From NCBI GenBank assembly GCA_947172415.1, contig OX359190.1:7068001-7132000 (forward strand): DNA of 64,000 nucleotides, given 5' to 3'. The first letter of the stretch is position 1; each line of letters opens with the position of its first letter. Positions 24,997-38,800 of the stretch are shown one piece after another. Below the pieces are notes generated by a model. It did not search any database, was not told the origin of the DNA, and saw only the letters and a list, made by a program, of their open reading frames with translations. The stretch is from Chondrosia reniformis (lineage: Eukaryota > Porifera > Demospongiae > Chondrillida > Chondrillidae). The position numbers and the translations under genes are program-made.

Positions 24997-26581
24997 TGTA
25001 AGGTTTATGTGTATGTATGTAGACATATCAGATAAAGACATATATCCCTTGTGTACGGTAGATAAGACACAAAGTATAACTAATTTCGTTAGTGAATCAG
25101 GGCTATTACCTGAAACACATCTGATCACCTGTGGGACAGAATATATATGGCTTCACCAGGTGGGTGACCCTTATCAAGGTTCAAAAGTTAAGATAGTGTG
25201 AAATTTTGGGAATGACTCTAGTGGCTATACTAAACAAGTGACTGTCTTAGAGAGGTGATCTTTCAAACAGGTTCCACTGTAGGTATAAATAATTTATACC
25301 TCCCTTACTGAAGGAAACCTACTTTTAATATTTCCTTCAGTCAACAACAAGAAGTAAAGATACCTATTTGTACTGACAGCACTAATGAATGCTCCTCATA
25401 CATACATATATACATATACATATGTTCATAAGTACGTAGGTGTGTACATATGAAAGAGTATGGATTATTTGTCGTGGGATACATAGCTGAACTGAATATA
25501 GAGAGGAATCAAAAACAAAGGAAGATCAAAGAAGCAATAAACATCAGGAGAAGCAGAGGTATGAACCAAGGAATCACATTAGATCCAATCTGGGATGATT
25601 TACTTTTCAACTAGATCTCTTTTCAAACTCCTTTCATGATCTCAAAAACTAAACACCAACTGCCCACACCTCACACATACGTATATGCCACCAATAAACT
25701 AACCCACTCAATTAATTTATATGAAGACCTATGGGTCGAAACGTTCTAAAATTTAAATAAGTTGTTGCTGAAGCTCAAGAATCGTATCTATAGTTATGTG
25801 TACATATATATATATACATATGGTAGTCAGTGATTTACTAAGCATTAATTTTTAACAACATATGGATAATCAACCTGCAAGTCTTCATAAGCAACGATGA
25901 GAAGACACAAATAGGGGTGTGACTTTAGGTGATGTGTGATGTGTGCACTGAATTAATGAAGAAAAAGGTAAACTAGAGTAAAATATTTCAGTGAGAGGGT
26001 GCAATTAGCAAGCAGTCATTCCAAATGGTTTCAAAGCAGGTTTTTCATGTTTCTCCAAAGTATATCTCCTCACATTGGCAAGATATCTGATAAATTGGCA
26101 AGATACCTGATAAATCAGCCCATGTGCTTGTGGTGGTTATTAGATATATAAGTACGTACGTACATATGTAACTTATATATATGAAAAGTCTAATACACCA
26201 CTTTCATGTGTCACCATATGTATGCACTTCAGTCTTCCAACCAAGATAAGACTTTGATCCTTTGGTTAGTCAAGCAGGCATAATATATTTCTATTAGATC
26301 ATAGCCTTTGCATAGCTAAGTATAATTAACTCCCTTTCATACATATGTAAATACACGTACGTATACTTGACTGTTTAAGTGTAACACTAACCAAAGTGTT
26401 AAATATAACCAAATATTTCAACAGCTGTACAGCTGTCTTCTTCAGTGGCATAATACAGCAGGGGAAGGGATGAGGAGAATAGATACACAATGACAATGTC
26501 AAGAAATTGTAACAGCCATTTAGGGAATTATAAAATTACAGACATATTGAAAATTGAATAAATAATCTTTGAAACACTTAC

Positions 26582-26639
26582 CTCCTTCACACCTAAACAT
26601 TAGAGTGAAAACCAATATAATGTGAAATTTAGCCTCCAT
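26582..26639 (-). other. Candidate alternative first exon of semaphorin A (signal peptide)
   Basis: On the minus strand ATG at 26639 opens MEAKFHIILVFTLMFRCEG and ends in a strong donor (GAG|GTAAGTG), phase 1. It would splice in frame to an acceptor at 24948 (CTACAG|CTGTCCC), after a good polypyrimidine tract, giving a 927-aa protein. The joined N-terminus has a hydrophobic core but a charged RCEG break after it. It is one of three possible starts. Confidence 0.3.
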
Positions 26640-27287
26640 CTAATATACGTATCTAATATTGTATACATATATGTAGTACGTAGTATGTGTATACGTAGGT
26701 ACATGTGTTGCTTGAGGATTGGATGAATATAAAATGAATTCCAACAGACTAGGAAACACTAATCAGGGCTTCAAAATAAGGAATATTAAGTCAATTTCAT
26801 TGCAGATGGCTCCATACTGTGGCATCACAAAAATAGCACCTACGTATATATGTACATATACTGTATACACATATACATATATATACGTGTGTACGTAGGT
26901 ACATATATTCATTCTCAATTACATACATATATAAATGCTATAAATGTCCATGTAAAAAAATAAATTCGTAGATAAAATATTAACTTATAAGAACTGTGTA
27001 TGACACATCTAATAATTTATTGTAGATAAGCTGTTTTGTAAATCATGCTCCATTATCTATAATAGGACTATTTCAAGATTCTGAAATAATATTTACATAA
27101 AGCATATGTATTATTTAACTTATATGTCTATATAGAATGCTACTTTACGGTATATCTATAGTGCATGCTCCTCTTAAGAGAGAGATAAAAGGATTCCAAG
27201 TCAATATATGTCTCCTGCTATACTGCTATGCAACTACATATGTATGTATTTTTATATATGTATGAATAATTTACTATATGAAAAATC

Positions 27288-27500
27288 TGCTACGCCTATT
27301 CTGTAAAAAATCCTATAGGGGAACTAAATCTGAAGATAGCTTTGGATGAAGACACAGGAGTCTTTTCTTTCTTCTTTTCCTTTCTTTCATCTTCTTCTCC
27401 ACTGGGTCAGACAGCTGTTTCTGTGAATTCCACCCTTCATCAGTGATCCTGGGAGTCTTTGTCTTTTTCTTTTTCTTCTGTGAATCCTTGGCTCATATAC
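27288..27500 (-). repeat. Hammerhead-repeat copy
   Basis: Another member of the ~250-bp family, reading on the minus strand from GAGCCAAGGATTCACAGAAG to the common 3' end ATTTTTCATAT. The ribozyme core is present at 27399-27453. The copy differs from its relatives by a few percent, including some loss of pairing in stem II. Confidence 0.8.
27399..27453 (-). ncRNA. Hammerhead ribozyme motif (copy 1, weaker)
   Basis: On the minus strand the order is stem I, CTGATGA, stem II, GAAA, a 2-bp stem III with loop AGCT, GTC and stem I again. The stem II right arm reads TTCAC instead of TTCCC, so pairing is weakened relative to the copies at 40931 and 59069. The predicted cleavage site follows GTC. Confidence 0.65.
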
Positions 27501-28248
27501 ACATCACACCATATAATGGTACTCTTAAAATCACTTGTTTTATTCAGCAAGGATAGTAAATTGTTATCACAAGAGATGCTTCACACCTTAGATCAGTTAC
27601 AAGGTAAAACTTCATCTATGACCTTGAGCATGCCCAAGGTGCTGAAAGTAAATGCCATCCTATCAGACATTGCTATACAATTACAAACATATCTCACACC
27701 CCTTTATGTTGAATACCTCAATAACTATAGAAGCATCCTTCTAACAGCATTTTAAAGAACAAAATTTGAAAGAGCCTCAATATACTCCATGCTCAAACTC
27801 AAATACGCATGTTTAAGATATATACTACATTTACACTTTCTATGCCCGTAATTGTTATAGCTATACAAATACATTGTAGAATATATACAAGCTGTTCTAT
27901 CCTACCGACCATTTCATTAATCCTGATATTATAATATAGTCTGTACAGCCTGTATGGGTATTTCTTCAAGCGACAAGATGAAATTTAAGGGAAGAGAAAG
28001 ACACATATGACAGAAATTCCTTCTCGTCCAGTCTCGCTACGATGTCACATGCATGGAATCGTCCACGGTCACCCTTAGGTATGTATTAATCGACATTTAG
28101 TTAGACAACCGGTATGGTACTTGCCGAACCTTATAGCTTACCAATGAAATTACAGGTCAGCAAACATTAAAGTATACGAGTAATAGCGCCAGAGGAAAAA
28201 GGTTCGTACATATTAGCGAATATAACGATAGCATTTGACTAGACCCAC
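27501..28248. other. No gene supported
   Basis: A plus-strand 98-codon frame at 27459-27755 starts inside the hammerhead repeat and then reads a helix-like peptide (for example LLSQEMLHTLDQLQGK); no relative is known to me and no splice context supports it. At 28054-28081 a short plus-strand MSHAWNRPRSPL frame ends in a donor (TTAG|GTATGT) and is phase-compatible with an acceptor near 28343, but this is too thin to call. Confidence 0.4.
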
Positions 28249-28300
28249 CTAATATTACGACAATGTTAAGCATCCACGCGTATCTTGTTCTTTGATCCAT
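28249..28300 (-). other. Candidate first exon of semaphorin A near a CpG-richer promoter block
   Basis: ATG at 28300 opens MDQRTRYAWMLNIVVIL and ends at a donor (ATTAG|GTGGGT), phase 1. Joined to the acceptor at 24948 it gives the run WMLNIVVILAVPLVLS, an excellent signal-peptide core, and a 925-aa protein. The surrounding 28000-28530 block is visibly richer in CpG than its neighbours, like the block in front of semaphorin B. The large 3.3-kb first intron this implies resembles the 5.8-kb first intron of semaphorin B. This is inference; the alternatives are ATG 26639 and ATG 24996. Confidence 0.4.
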
Positions 28301-28399
28301 TTCTTTTCGATGATTTTCCGAATTTCGAGCAGCTGCTGTCACAGTGGATAAAATTGGTCGCTTCGATACGGATCTAGGAGTCCACGATCTTAGGAGTGC

Positions 28400-28530
28400 T
28401 ACATTTACGCGTATTCCATTATATAAGTGCTACATAACGCTTTGCGGTTTATGACGTAGTGAGTCATAATGCAGATTGATTGTTGCAAGGAATGGTACCT
28501 TTATGTTCAAGTCACTGATGACGCAAGGCT
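28400..28530. promoter_or_regulatory. Candidate promoter block with CRE/AP-1-like sites
   Basis: ATGACGTAGTGAGTCAT at about 28452-28468 combines a TGACGTA half with a TGAGTCA AP-1 core in a near-palindrome, and TGATGACGCAA follows at about 28517-28527. The block is CpG-richer than its surroundings and lies just upstream of the minus-strand candidate first exon at 28249-28300. Confidence 0.35.
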
Positions 28531-29804
28531 AGATGAATGTAGGATATGGTAACTTTAATCCTAGCTGTGTTTGTAGGTAGGCACTATGCATGCATATATG
28601 ACTCTATATGGTTATATATATTTCTTATTATATGATTAGAAAACTTACTTGAATCAATTGTACTTACATAATATTTTCTGTCTGTTTTGAGATGGTTTGA
28701 TATATATATATACAGATATAGCCTTGTAGAGCTCAGTGTAATACTCTCTTAGTTCATTGTGAGCATTTAGTCTCGCTCAGACTGTAGCCTCCACCTTCAC
28801 ATATTATGAAACCACAAGTGTTTCACTTGTGGTGCAATAAGTCATCCAAACTCATCATCATCGAAGTATACTGCCTGATGAGCCCAAATGAGGGTGAAAC
28901 ATTAGTACATGCCCCCTTTTCAGTAAGTGTATTTTAAAATAAAACATTTGGAAGTGATGTTTGAAGTAGTGCTGCAACAGTGATTAGCACATATGGAAAG
29001 TAACGAAAAGAGGCAGTGATCAGGTGATAAGGCTAACCATACAGAATGTGTCATGTACATATTATACACTGCAGTTTGTACCCCATTGCAAATACTGGCC
29101 AATTTATACATACTAGTTATATAGGGCGTATATACATTTAAAATGTAAGAAGCCTTGCTGCCAAAGAATACAATATAGTATCAGGAATACTGTTTAATTT
29201 CTTGCATTTGGCTAATTAAGAATGTGAACAGACTTTATAAATACATGCTTTTCCTATCTTTAGACTTTTGAATAATATACATTCCCAATGACATTTATGT
29301 GTATTTATATGTAAACATTGTACTAGTATTATTTGTTCAAAAGTAATTTTAATAATTTTTATTTATTTAATATTTATTTTCCTCATTCATAATCTAATGT
29401 ATAGTTATGATGTTTATTTTGTCTTTCCTGTATTATTGTCACCAATCCATCTAATTATTTATTGTATGAAAGGCAATTAGGTCTTAATTTCATCACCAAG
29501 CAGTTATCCATAGTTCATGTTATCTTGATCCATCTATCATTGTTTTACATATCATGTATTATCTAAATGAACAGCCTATAGACTTCTCTTCCCCCTGAAT
29601 CAAACCACTGTTCTGGTCCTTAGCAATCACTGTCATCTCAATTGGTCCATTGTAGGTTGCATAAAAGGATGCAAGAATATTATTATAAAATAATTATCAA
29701 ATTCCAAACCATGTTTTAAATCCATATATGTTCATCAAAATAAATTATAATGGTAACTTTACCAGATGAAGCTAAAATTAAAATTAACTGTCAAAATTGA
29801 CTGT
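28530..29804. other. Intergenic spacer between the two semaphorins
   Basis: AT-rich sequence between the 3' end of semaphorin B and the putative promoter of semaphorin A. The only motif of note is CTGATGAGCCC...GGGTGAAAC at 28875-28900, a hammerhead-like core without a convincing stem I. No gene seen. Confidence 0.5.
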
Positions 29805-32800
29805 TCATGCAGTGCTTTCCTGGCTCAGACAAGTGTCTGACAGGTGGACACTACTACCATTGTCAAGGGAGAGTGACTCGGGGAGAATACTGGAAATGGC
29901 ACACGGATGATGTGCCGAGTGCATCTTTTCTGCAGGGTCAGGCTTTCGAATGGAAGGTACTCTGTGCAGATCTAAGTCAACACTATCTCTTTTTGAAGGA
30001 TGCTCAGCCTGATGTGGAGAGTGTGAAGATTGAATATGGCCATTCTGTACTATAGCATCAGGTTTTTCAACAGTAGCTTTTCTGGGACCTGGAGGTGTTG
30101 GTTCAGTGATTGTGATAGCTGGGAGAGGGTTGTTGGCCATAAGAGTTTGTATGTATTCTGAGTTCAGTGTACATGATCTTCCATCTTCTGTGATATCAAA
30201 ATTATCAAACTTTCCACTGAAACGTTTGCTGTTTGGTGATTCTGTACGATTAGTCAAAGGCTTTCTGTTCTGGTACATTATAGCACAGGAGATAAATGAA
30301 AGTCCAGCTCCAAGAATAAGAAATAAAATGCCAATAATAAACAGGGTTATCCCACTAGCATTTGAGGTTATTTTGACAGAATCACCAATCCCTCCTACAT
30401 TAGGAGTATCTACTGTATGAATAGCGCTACTTGGAGATGGTGTGACTTGAAGAATTTCTGTTTTGCTAAAACTGGTAGATGTAAACAGACTTGCTGATGA
30501 ATCACTGACAGAAACTTGTGGAGTAGGATCTACAGAGAGAGAAAGTAAGACCTAAACTACCACAACTACCCGAATAAGTTTTGTCAGTGAGTAAGAATGT
30601 TTGATGTTCATCCCAGTAAAGCAATAATAATAAGTAAACCTTAACAAATGTACACATTCTTTAGGATATCACTTTTATTATGCAATGAGCTAATCAAATA
30701 GCTAACAGTAAAAAGGGAAAACAATGCATTTAACACTAACCAGTACAAGATCCAGGGTCACCATCTTCTAGTCTCTGTAGAAACCTGTACAGATTAGAAC
30801 AATGAAGTCACATGACCTTTTTAATCTACAGTATGTATCACCCCAGAGACGTAATTGCTGTTATTGGCATGACAGAAACAATAATGATTTCCAGAAAACC
30901 ACAATACTACATCATAAACCCACCAAACAAAGACATTATACGTACATGGTGAGAAACGTATCCTAGATACACACATACGTAGGTACTTATAAATTTTCAC
31001 CTTCCATCATACACGACATAGAATGTACATACACTTGCAAAATATACAGTATGTGAATCTATGGGAGACCTGTGGCTATATATACAGACATACTGTACAT
31101 ATGTACGTTGTACTACTGTATATACAGTGGACATAAATTACTAAAAGCTAGATGGATTATTAAAGGGGGTAATTACAATTAAATTGGTAACCTTTACCTT
31201 AAGGTAGAACCAAAGTTATCACAATAACTCTGAAGGCACAAGCCATTCCCAACAGTCACCGAAAGGGAGAGGTTACATACAGTATATTACCACAAACAAT
31301 GTCTTAATCAGTTTTGGCAATTAAAGCTGGGTGCATTGTTAAGTAACAGTAGGACTACAAATTGGATAGTCTGTATAGTCTTTATTACTGTTTGTCAGTG
31401 TCTGCATATACCCTACTATATAAGTTAGGAATGATTTTATTCCATTGTAAGTGCTAATTCTCAACAGACACACCTGACCACCTGCTTATAGTGTATGCAC
31501 AAAGTTGGGCCACTAATAAGGGAACAAACCATTAGAGGCATTAATATTACTTGTTTACCTTAGACACCATTGGATGTAATTTGTAGTCGTTACATTTGAT
31601 CAGTTCAACATACAGTTGAGTCTATATATCTTTAAGGGGTATATATTATATTAACTATTGAGAGACAGGCCATTAATCATTCTTCTCAAAACATTTTCCC
31701 TGCCATACCTTACTGTCCTCCCTATACTGCCTTCAGTTCCGATATTGAGACAGAATGTATGTATATATGTCTGCTTGTATGGGAGTTTGTACATGCAGGA
31801 GTACTGACTGTACATCTACATGATCCTACCCTTCTGAGATATTTATTTAGTTTGATTTGGGAACTTTGCCTTAAGGCAATGGAAAGATATACGTAATATG
31901 TCATAATCATCCACTTCAGTCTTACATGAAACAATAAATGAATCAAGTTGTGAGTTTTGATACTAATATCTATTCACTGTAATTGGTTACTCTCAAATCA
32001 ACTGAAGGACAAAAAGTAGACTGTAGATGTAATTGGATACTTATGTTAATGTAACCCTCAGTATAGTCAAAGCCTACAATTGCCTGTTGTAAAATGACTT
32101 GTATGTACATAATGATAAGCTATATATAGAGCACTAGTTTCCTGCTCAGACAAAAAGCATATTTGGTAGACTACCACTACTAATAATAAGTCAAAACAGC
32201 TTTGATGTTGACAACAGTCTATTCAGGAGAAGAGTAGTTTATCATTCATAGATTTATTATTTACTTTTACAAATCGGCATGGCTTATACGTAGTGTAAGG
32301 ATAATGCACTTTTCTCACAATGTCAACTTGGTTAATCTTAATCAACTTGCTAATCTGCTAATTTAATTCAATTTGCCCAATGAAAGATATCCGTAATAGT
32401 GTTCAATCTGTAACATACCTTTCAGTTACATTGGCAGTGTTAGATGGCAGAGTGCCACACTTCATCTCAAGCATATCCCAAACACAGTACGGATCCTGAC
32501 TCTTAACGCAGGCCCTAATGACAAAATTAGTGGGAAAATGTGACTTCTCATATTGAATGACTTTCTAGTAGAGGCAGCACAGACAAGAGGAAAACTATAA
32601 AATTAGTCATTAGAAAACATACATCAGGAAATTAGAGGGACTGGCAAGGAACTAGTGGCAATAAAGAAAAACATGGCTTTCGTTTACAAACCTGCATGTT
32701 TTGTATTGGCTGCATCTATGAAGTGGCAGACGATAAGCACTTGAGTGGCTGATGATATAGAGATAAGTTTTACTATCAATATCCTACAGATAAAATGTAA

Positions 32801-35800
32801 ATGTCCTATTCAGTAAAGCACATCCAACATAGGGCTTACAGTACGTACCTTCATTTTAACTTCAGTAATTGGTTGGTTATCTTCAAGCTAGCAGAAAAGG
32901 TATAAAGGTTGAATATACACACTCAGGCAAGTTAAAAAATTAATAATGTCAGCTCACTTCAATTATTTCTGCAAATGTTGGCTTAAATGGTTGCCCTCTT
33001 CGAAGATGGGAATTTGTTTGCTGAATATACAACTTAACCAGTTCACCAGTGTCCATTCCAGCAAAAATGACATCTTGAGGGACAATACTAGTTCCTTCTG
33101 GTGTATGTCTCATAGTGGGGACAGTATCCACAACTAGAGCATTAATTCTACAGAAAAATGAAAGATGATATGTGTATTAAAATGGCTGCCTTACCATAAA
33201 TGAAGGTCAAAGGACAGCAATCTATCTAATGATAAGATGATTTGCAAAATCATTACAGATGGCTTATTAAATTAAAACTGATTATAAAGTGCAATATGCA
33301 GGCACAACAACATTGGCCACAAAACAGAAGACATAAAAGTATTCCTAATGAAGCTATAGAATGTAAATATTGAATGATAAAAAAAACAAAAAGAGTAAAT
33401 TGGTACCTAACAGGAACTCAATGGTGTAGATCTGGAACAGAAATTAAAAAAGGATATGACTCAATGTTAAGTTCTTTCCAGTTCATTGTAACATAAAAAT
33501 TAGTTCACATCAGGACAATGAATGTTATTTTTATATAAACATTACTTTAAGTGTTAAATGTTAGACATAATGGAGATATTTGAACTGGAATGATGCGGTT
33601 GCAAAGGTAAATACAGTTCTTATGTACCTGTATAAGTAGATATGTTTGACAGTCAGTAAACCCAAACAATTATACAGTGAAAATTGTCACTATCATAAAT
33701 ACACAATATAATTACATACTTGCTAATATACAAAAACTGCATATTACGTATTATTGACTACTACTCATTAGTAGCACTGTATCTATGTAACTTACATAAA
33801 CATTTCTGTTATGTATAGTGTTAATGGAGATATTTGAACTGCGGTTGTAAAGGTACAGTTCTTATAAGTAATTATGTTTGGTGATTAATCAAATTAAAAC
33901 AGATTACACAGTGAGGTTTTCCTTATACACATCTACATCGATGTATTGGTAGGTATATAGGTACAATATTGGGCAAGGTATTTTGACACAGAAGACATAA
34001 AAGTATAATTAATGAAGTTATAGAATGTACATACGTAAATTGAATGACAGAAATATGTAATTTCATTATGCATACATGCTAGGGGTAAATCCACAAGTAT
34101 CTTTGATCAAATAATATAGCTAAGAGGTGGAAAAGTGTAATGAAGAAACCTTAGGCAGGTTACTTCAAGCACAAAGTGTAACATTCATTTAATCCATTAT
34201 TCTATTATCCCGCTACATTATTCTTGTTAATACACTGGTGATGCTGGACAGGGTGTGGCAAAAACAATTAAGATTTAGGTGATAACATCTTTGATGTGGA
34301 CCTGGGTAGCACACCCTTTGAAAGGCAAGGTCTCTGTAATCAGCTTAATCAAATTCAGTAAATGTTACAGGTGAAAGGTTAAATAGGTCAAATATGGTAC
34401 AGCTCTACAGACACAAACAGTGATAGACTAGGCTAACAGAATTAGGTTTGTGTTTGACAAATTGTATCAAGGAAGAAATCCTAAATTCAGTTGAATCAAG
34501 GAAATACTTCTGGATATTTCATTCTCCCAGTTACAAAGTAATAGCATGAATAATCAGATCCACAAAAGTTGATAAATTATAAACTGACTATTGAGCTTTA
34601 ACTTTCTATGAATACATACTGTATATCTCTGTAATATACGTACGTGTACATTAACTTACATATATCCATCTAGCACCACCAGAGGTACATCATTAATGGG
34701 AATTGCTGGTCGATGGATCAACACATGCTTGCTAGCTTCCTCAATTGTACGAGGTTCATCAGTGCACTGATATATAGCAAGGGAAAGCAGAAAACAGTAA
34801 AAACAAAACACTGTCTGCTAATTCCTAAGAAGCCAAGATATATCAGTTAACCAATCCAAGAATAGACGCTGGCATTACCTAACTACAACTCCAAACAGAA
34901 GCCAAAGTACATTCCTCATGTAAACCTGTAATGTGTGAGTGCAGATATGAATTTGTAACTCCCACATATGGACATGACATAACGGACCGACCCTAAATTC
35001 CACAGACATACTAACCAATACTGACATGAGACCCACAGTGCAAAGTCCCTTTCAAATTCCCTCTACTAACAGAACTTGTACCTTTAAAAAGGTTTACTCA
35101 AACTTTATGGAACCCTATACTTCCTATAGCATTTAGATGAATGCTATACTTGACTTCACTTTCCCCAGTAATACTCACCCAAAAGTCATTAAGAGACAAT
35201 TTAATTTTAATTTCAAAGTTATAACATAAAATGTCTCTTACGTAGATGTTTGTATGGTACGTTTATGTACAGTACAAGATCAACTACATGAAGAAATCAG
35301 GCATTGTAACCCACTGTTTATTGAGATGTGGTTACAGTAAATACGTACATGTCCACAAGTACTGAAGGGTACAATATTGTCATTTAGATAATCATTTTCT
35401 CTAAGACCTCACCCTAAATGGATTGCTGTTTGTATCAGGTTTCTTATTCTGTGAATTATAGTAGTCTGCACTGAATATATCAAATATTCCTCGATTGTGT
35501 TGGCCTGGCGGACTTCTTGTAGCATTAAATACACAAATAGCTGAGCCCTTTGGCCCAAGACTGTAGAAAGAGAATGTGCATAAGGAAACTGTAAAAATAC
35601 TACCTCAACAACATCTGTCACCATGTTTACATATCTACATATGTAGTGCATACTGTGAATGCTTGCATGTATGTATATATATTCACACTTACAAACATTA
35701 AAGACCTGACATAGAGAAACATTTGTTTCCATATTTAATAACATACCCATGGCCACTAAAACCTCCATAAAAAACTTGATCGGTATTCCACTCCTCATGA

Positions 35801-38800
35801 GATCCAATAGAAGTTCCCTTGTGAAAGTAACCAGCAGCTATAAAACAAAATATATACATACAATATATATTTTCCCATGGCACAGTGGGGTTGGCATAAT
35901 AATGAAATTGTGCCTATTTAGTATGGACACATCTAATGAAAAGTATGATTGTACTTCTGTTATAATGAATTCCATGCAGGCATTCATGCAAACTATCATA
36001 ATTGTATGCTAGACCATCAAAGAAAATTGACCCCTTTATAGGGTGAGCTACCCTATTACTGGCTTAATCTGCCAAACAATTGCATTCAGTCCAATCTGAC
36101 ACAGTCGTATGCACTCTGACACAGTCGTATGCACTCTGACACATCATTCTGCAAGTAACAACTACAACCATGAGTGGCACCAAATCAAAGTGACTTTCCA
36201 AAAGTACAAATGGCTCAGACACAAAACTGGGGTGTGCCTTTACATATTTATTAACCAGTATGAAGTAGGACAACTTTTGGGCTCCAGAAGCCAAACATGA
36301 CAGAAAACAATTGGTTAATGTAATTTCATGGACGAGGCTGTGACTTGAAAGAGCAAATTACTTTGAAAAATGGAAGCACCAAGGTCAGAGATCTAAATGA
36401 ATACATTTGTGCATTATACACTCACTATTGTACAATATATGCATTATTTGTGAAATTTTAGCGTGAATCTACATGTGTACATATGCACTTATGGGGGAGG
36501 AGCACTCCCCTTCGCTTAAATTCCTCCTCACATGCTTGAAATTTAAGAGAGATTTCAATATCAGATTGACTATCTATACAACTTGAAGCTACAAATAGTC
36601 AGTCCAGAGCCTTAAATATATTACAATATATAGTACTTCATTGCTGCTTCCCCCTTAATTGGAAATTAAGCTCCTTAAGAATTTTCTATTACTGATGTAA
36701 TATAATATTGCACACTCCACATTAGCCATTAACTTTAGAACTTCTTTATTTATTAATCTCTTAAATAATGCAATAGACTATTAGAGGTATGTACATACTC
36801 TGTTAAGAAGAAGATGCATTTCTTACTGATTCTGTCATAGTAAAACATTCTTCCTTCATGTCTTCTAGTCCCCCCTAGACTTTCCACTTTACAAGCCAAA
36901 CGAGCCTTAACAAAAGTGTTGAAATACATCCGTTTACTTTGTTTGTGTCCTTGATCATTCTAATGGGAAAATTACAAAAATATTGCAACCTTGATCATTC
37001 TAAAAATGACAACAGTAACTCTTACATAGCACATATTGAACATGCATGCATTCAAGTATAATTCTCTTGCATAATTTACCAGTTACATGGTATATATGAG
37101 CTACAGTAATCTTACCCTACACAGTCTTCCAACACGAGCATACTGGACCTTCTCCCCAACTGTGTCTTCAATGGCTACTTCATTAAAAAGGAAAAACATG
37201 AAATCTAGCTCTCCATTGTCAACAAGGCCATCAGAGGCTTCTGTAGCATTAAAGTAGTTGCTGGTAAAATAGTCACGGAACTCTACAGGACCTGTATCAA
37301 AAGAGGCAAAATTGCATGGTCTTAATGAAAATGGTAAGGAATAATTAATGACTCGAATAATTAATGGCTCGAATAATTAATGACTCACTTTGAAGGAAGA
37401 GAGTCTGTCCATTATTCATGTATTGCAGTGACTGATAATGCAGTTTTGATGTATCCTCCTTGTCTACTGTTAGATTAGTGAATGAAATACGATAGGCAGA
37501 GTTGGAATCCACTGGTGATGCAGACAGTACAACAGATCCTACATCAAAAAGCTTACATATAACTGTTCATACACTTATGTATAAAGTGGCACAAATATGT
37601 ACCAATGTGTATTTGATAAGAAGTATATAACACTAACTCTGATCATCTAGAAATGTCATTATGCTATCATCGCTAGCTCTGCCAGCAAAGAATGGGGTTT
37701 TACTTGGAACAGAGTACAACTGAAACTTTTCTGTGAAATTGATTGGAGGTCCACTGCTTAGTATCTGCGAAGCCTATAGAGCACAGAAAGGGGAAACGGT
37801 AATAACCATAAACATCAGCTCAAATTGAGGACTGTATTGAAGCAGTATAACCAAGTATTTCTTACGTACATTGACAGTTAAACAAGCTCGGAATAAGGAG
37901 TAAGTTCCACAGATAACTAATCGGCTTGGGTCATTGGGCAAAATTTGCACAAACTTTATATAGTTCTCACAATCTGTTTCCTGCATAGTACAAAACACAT
38001 ACACGTAAACAGAGTATCAACTATAGCAAAGGAATGTAATTAGTGGGTAGATAAGGGCAAGATATACACCTGCTTATTATTGGTGTTGATTGCAGGATGC
38101 CTGTGTGCATAGCTGTGATATCATATACAGATAGTCACTGGAATACACCATACCAGCCAAGTGAACAAGATCTTACCGTGGCTGGTATGGTACGTATATT
38201 CCACCGATTATATCTACATGATACACTCCATACATATGTATATATGTATACATGATGTATATATGTACTTATGCATAGGATAACAGGCAGGCTCCTCAAA
38301 ATGTCTATTACTGTAAATATGCAGAAAGGTTACACAACTTGGAAGAGCAAGAGTTGTCACCCCTTAGATACATGTACATCTGCTTCAATAACTTTTGCAG
38401 CTACACTTTTAATTGCATGCCACACGAATTACTTGCTTTATAAAGCATATAAAAGCATCCCTTATATTTCCATACCTTTTGTGGTTCAGATCGCACTCGT
38501 AAGCATTCTGTAGCATTAGCAATGGCTGAAGGCCAATGTACCTGCAAATACCATTAGTCAGGATAGTAAAGTATACATTCATACTACTGTGTTAAATTAT
38601 TTGAGACACCACCTTTAAATAAGAATGATGTATGTACGTATATATTCAAATAACTAATGCTGAGAGCCTAAAGCTACAAAGTTAGTCTCCCAATAAGATA
38701 CATACAAGGTGTCAGTCAGTGCCCCTGGGAAGATCACCCTTTATCATGACCCTGGTTTCAATATAAGTAGCTACAGACCCCCAACAGTTCATTCAGTTTC

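Noticed and set aside
27459-27755. 98-codon plus-strand open frame
   Set aside because: Begins inside the hammerhead repeat and matches no family; no flanking splice signals fit a gene.
30772-30774. First AG as acceptor for semaphorin B exon 30741-30772
   Set aside because: Using it brings an in-frame stop; the next AG two bases later keeps the frame.
33409-33440. Possible micro-exon in semaphorin B (minus strand, ATCTACACCATTGAG...)
   Set aside because: It has AG/GT borders and is also present at 41984-42015, but inserting it in the known phase gives a stop; it belongs to the duplicated intron segment.
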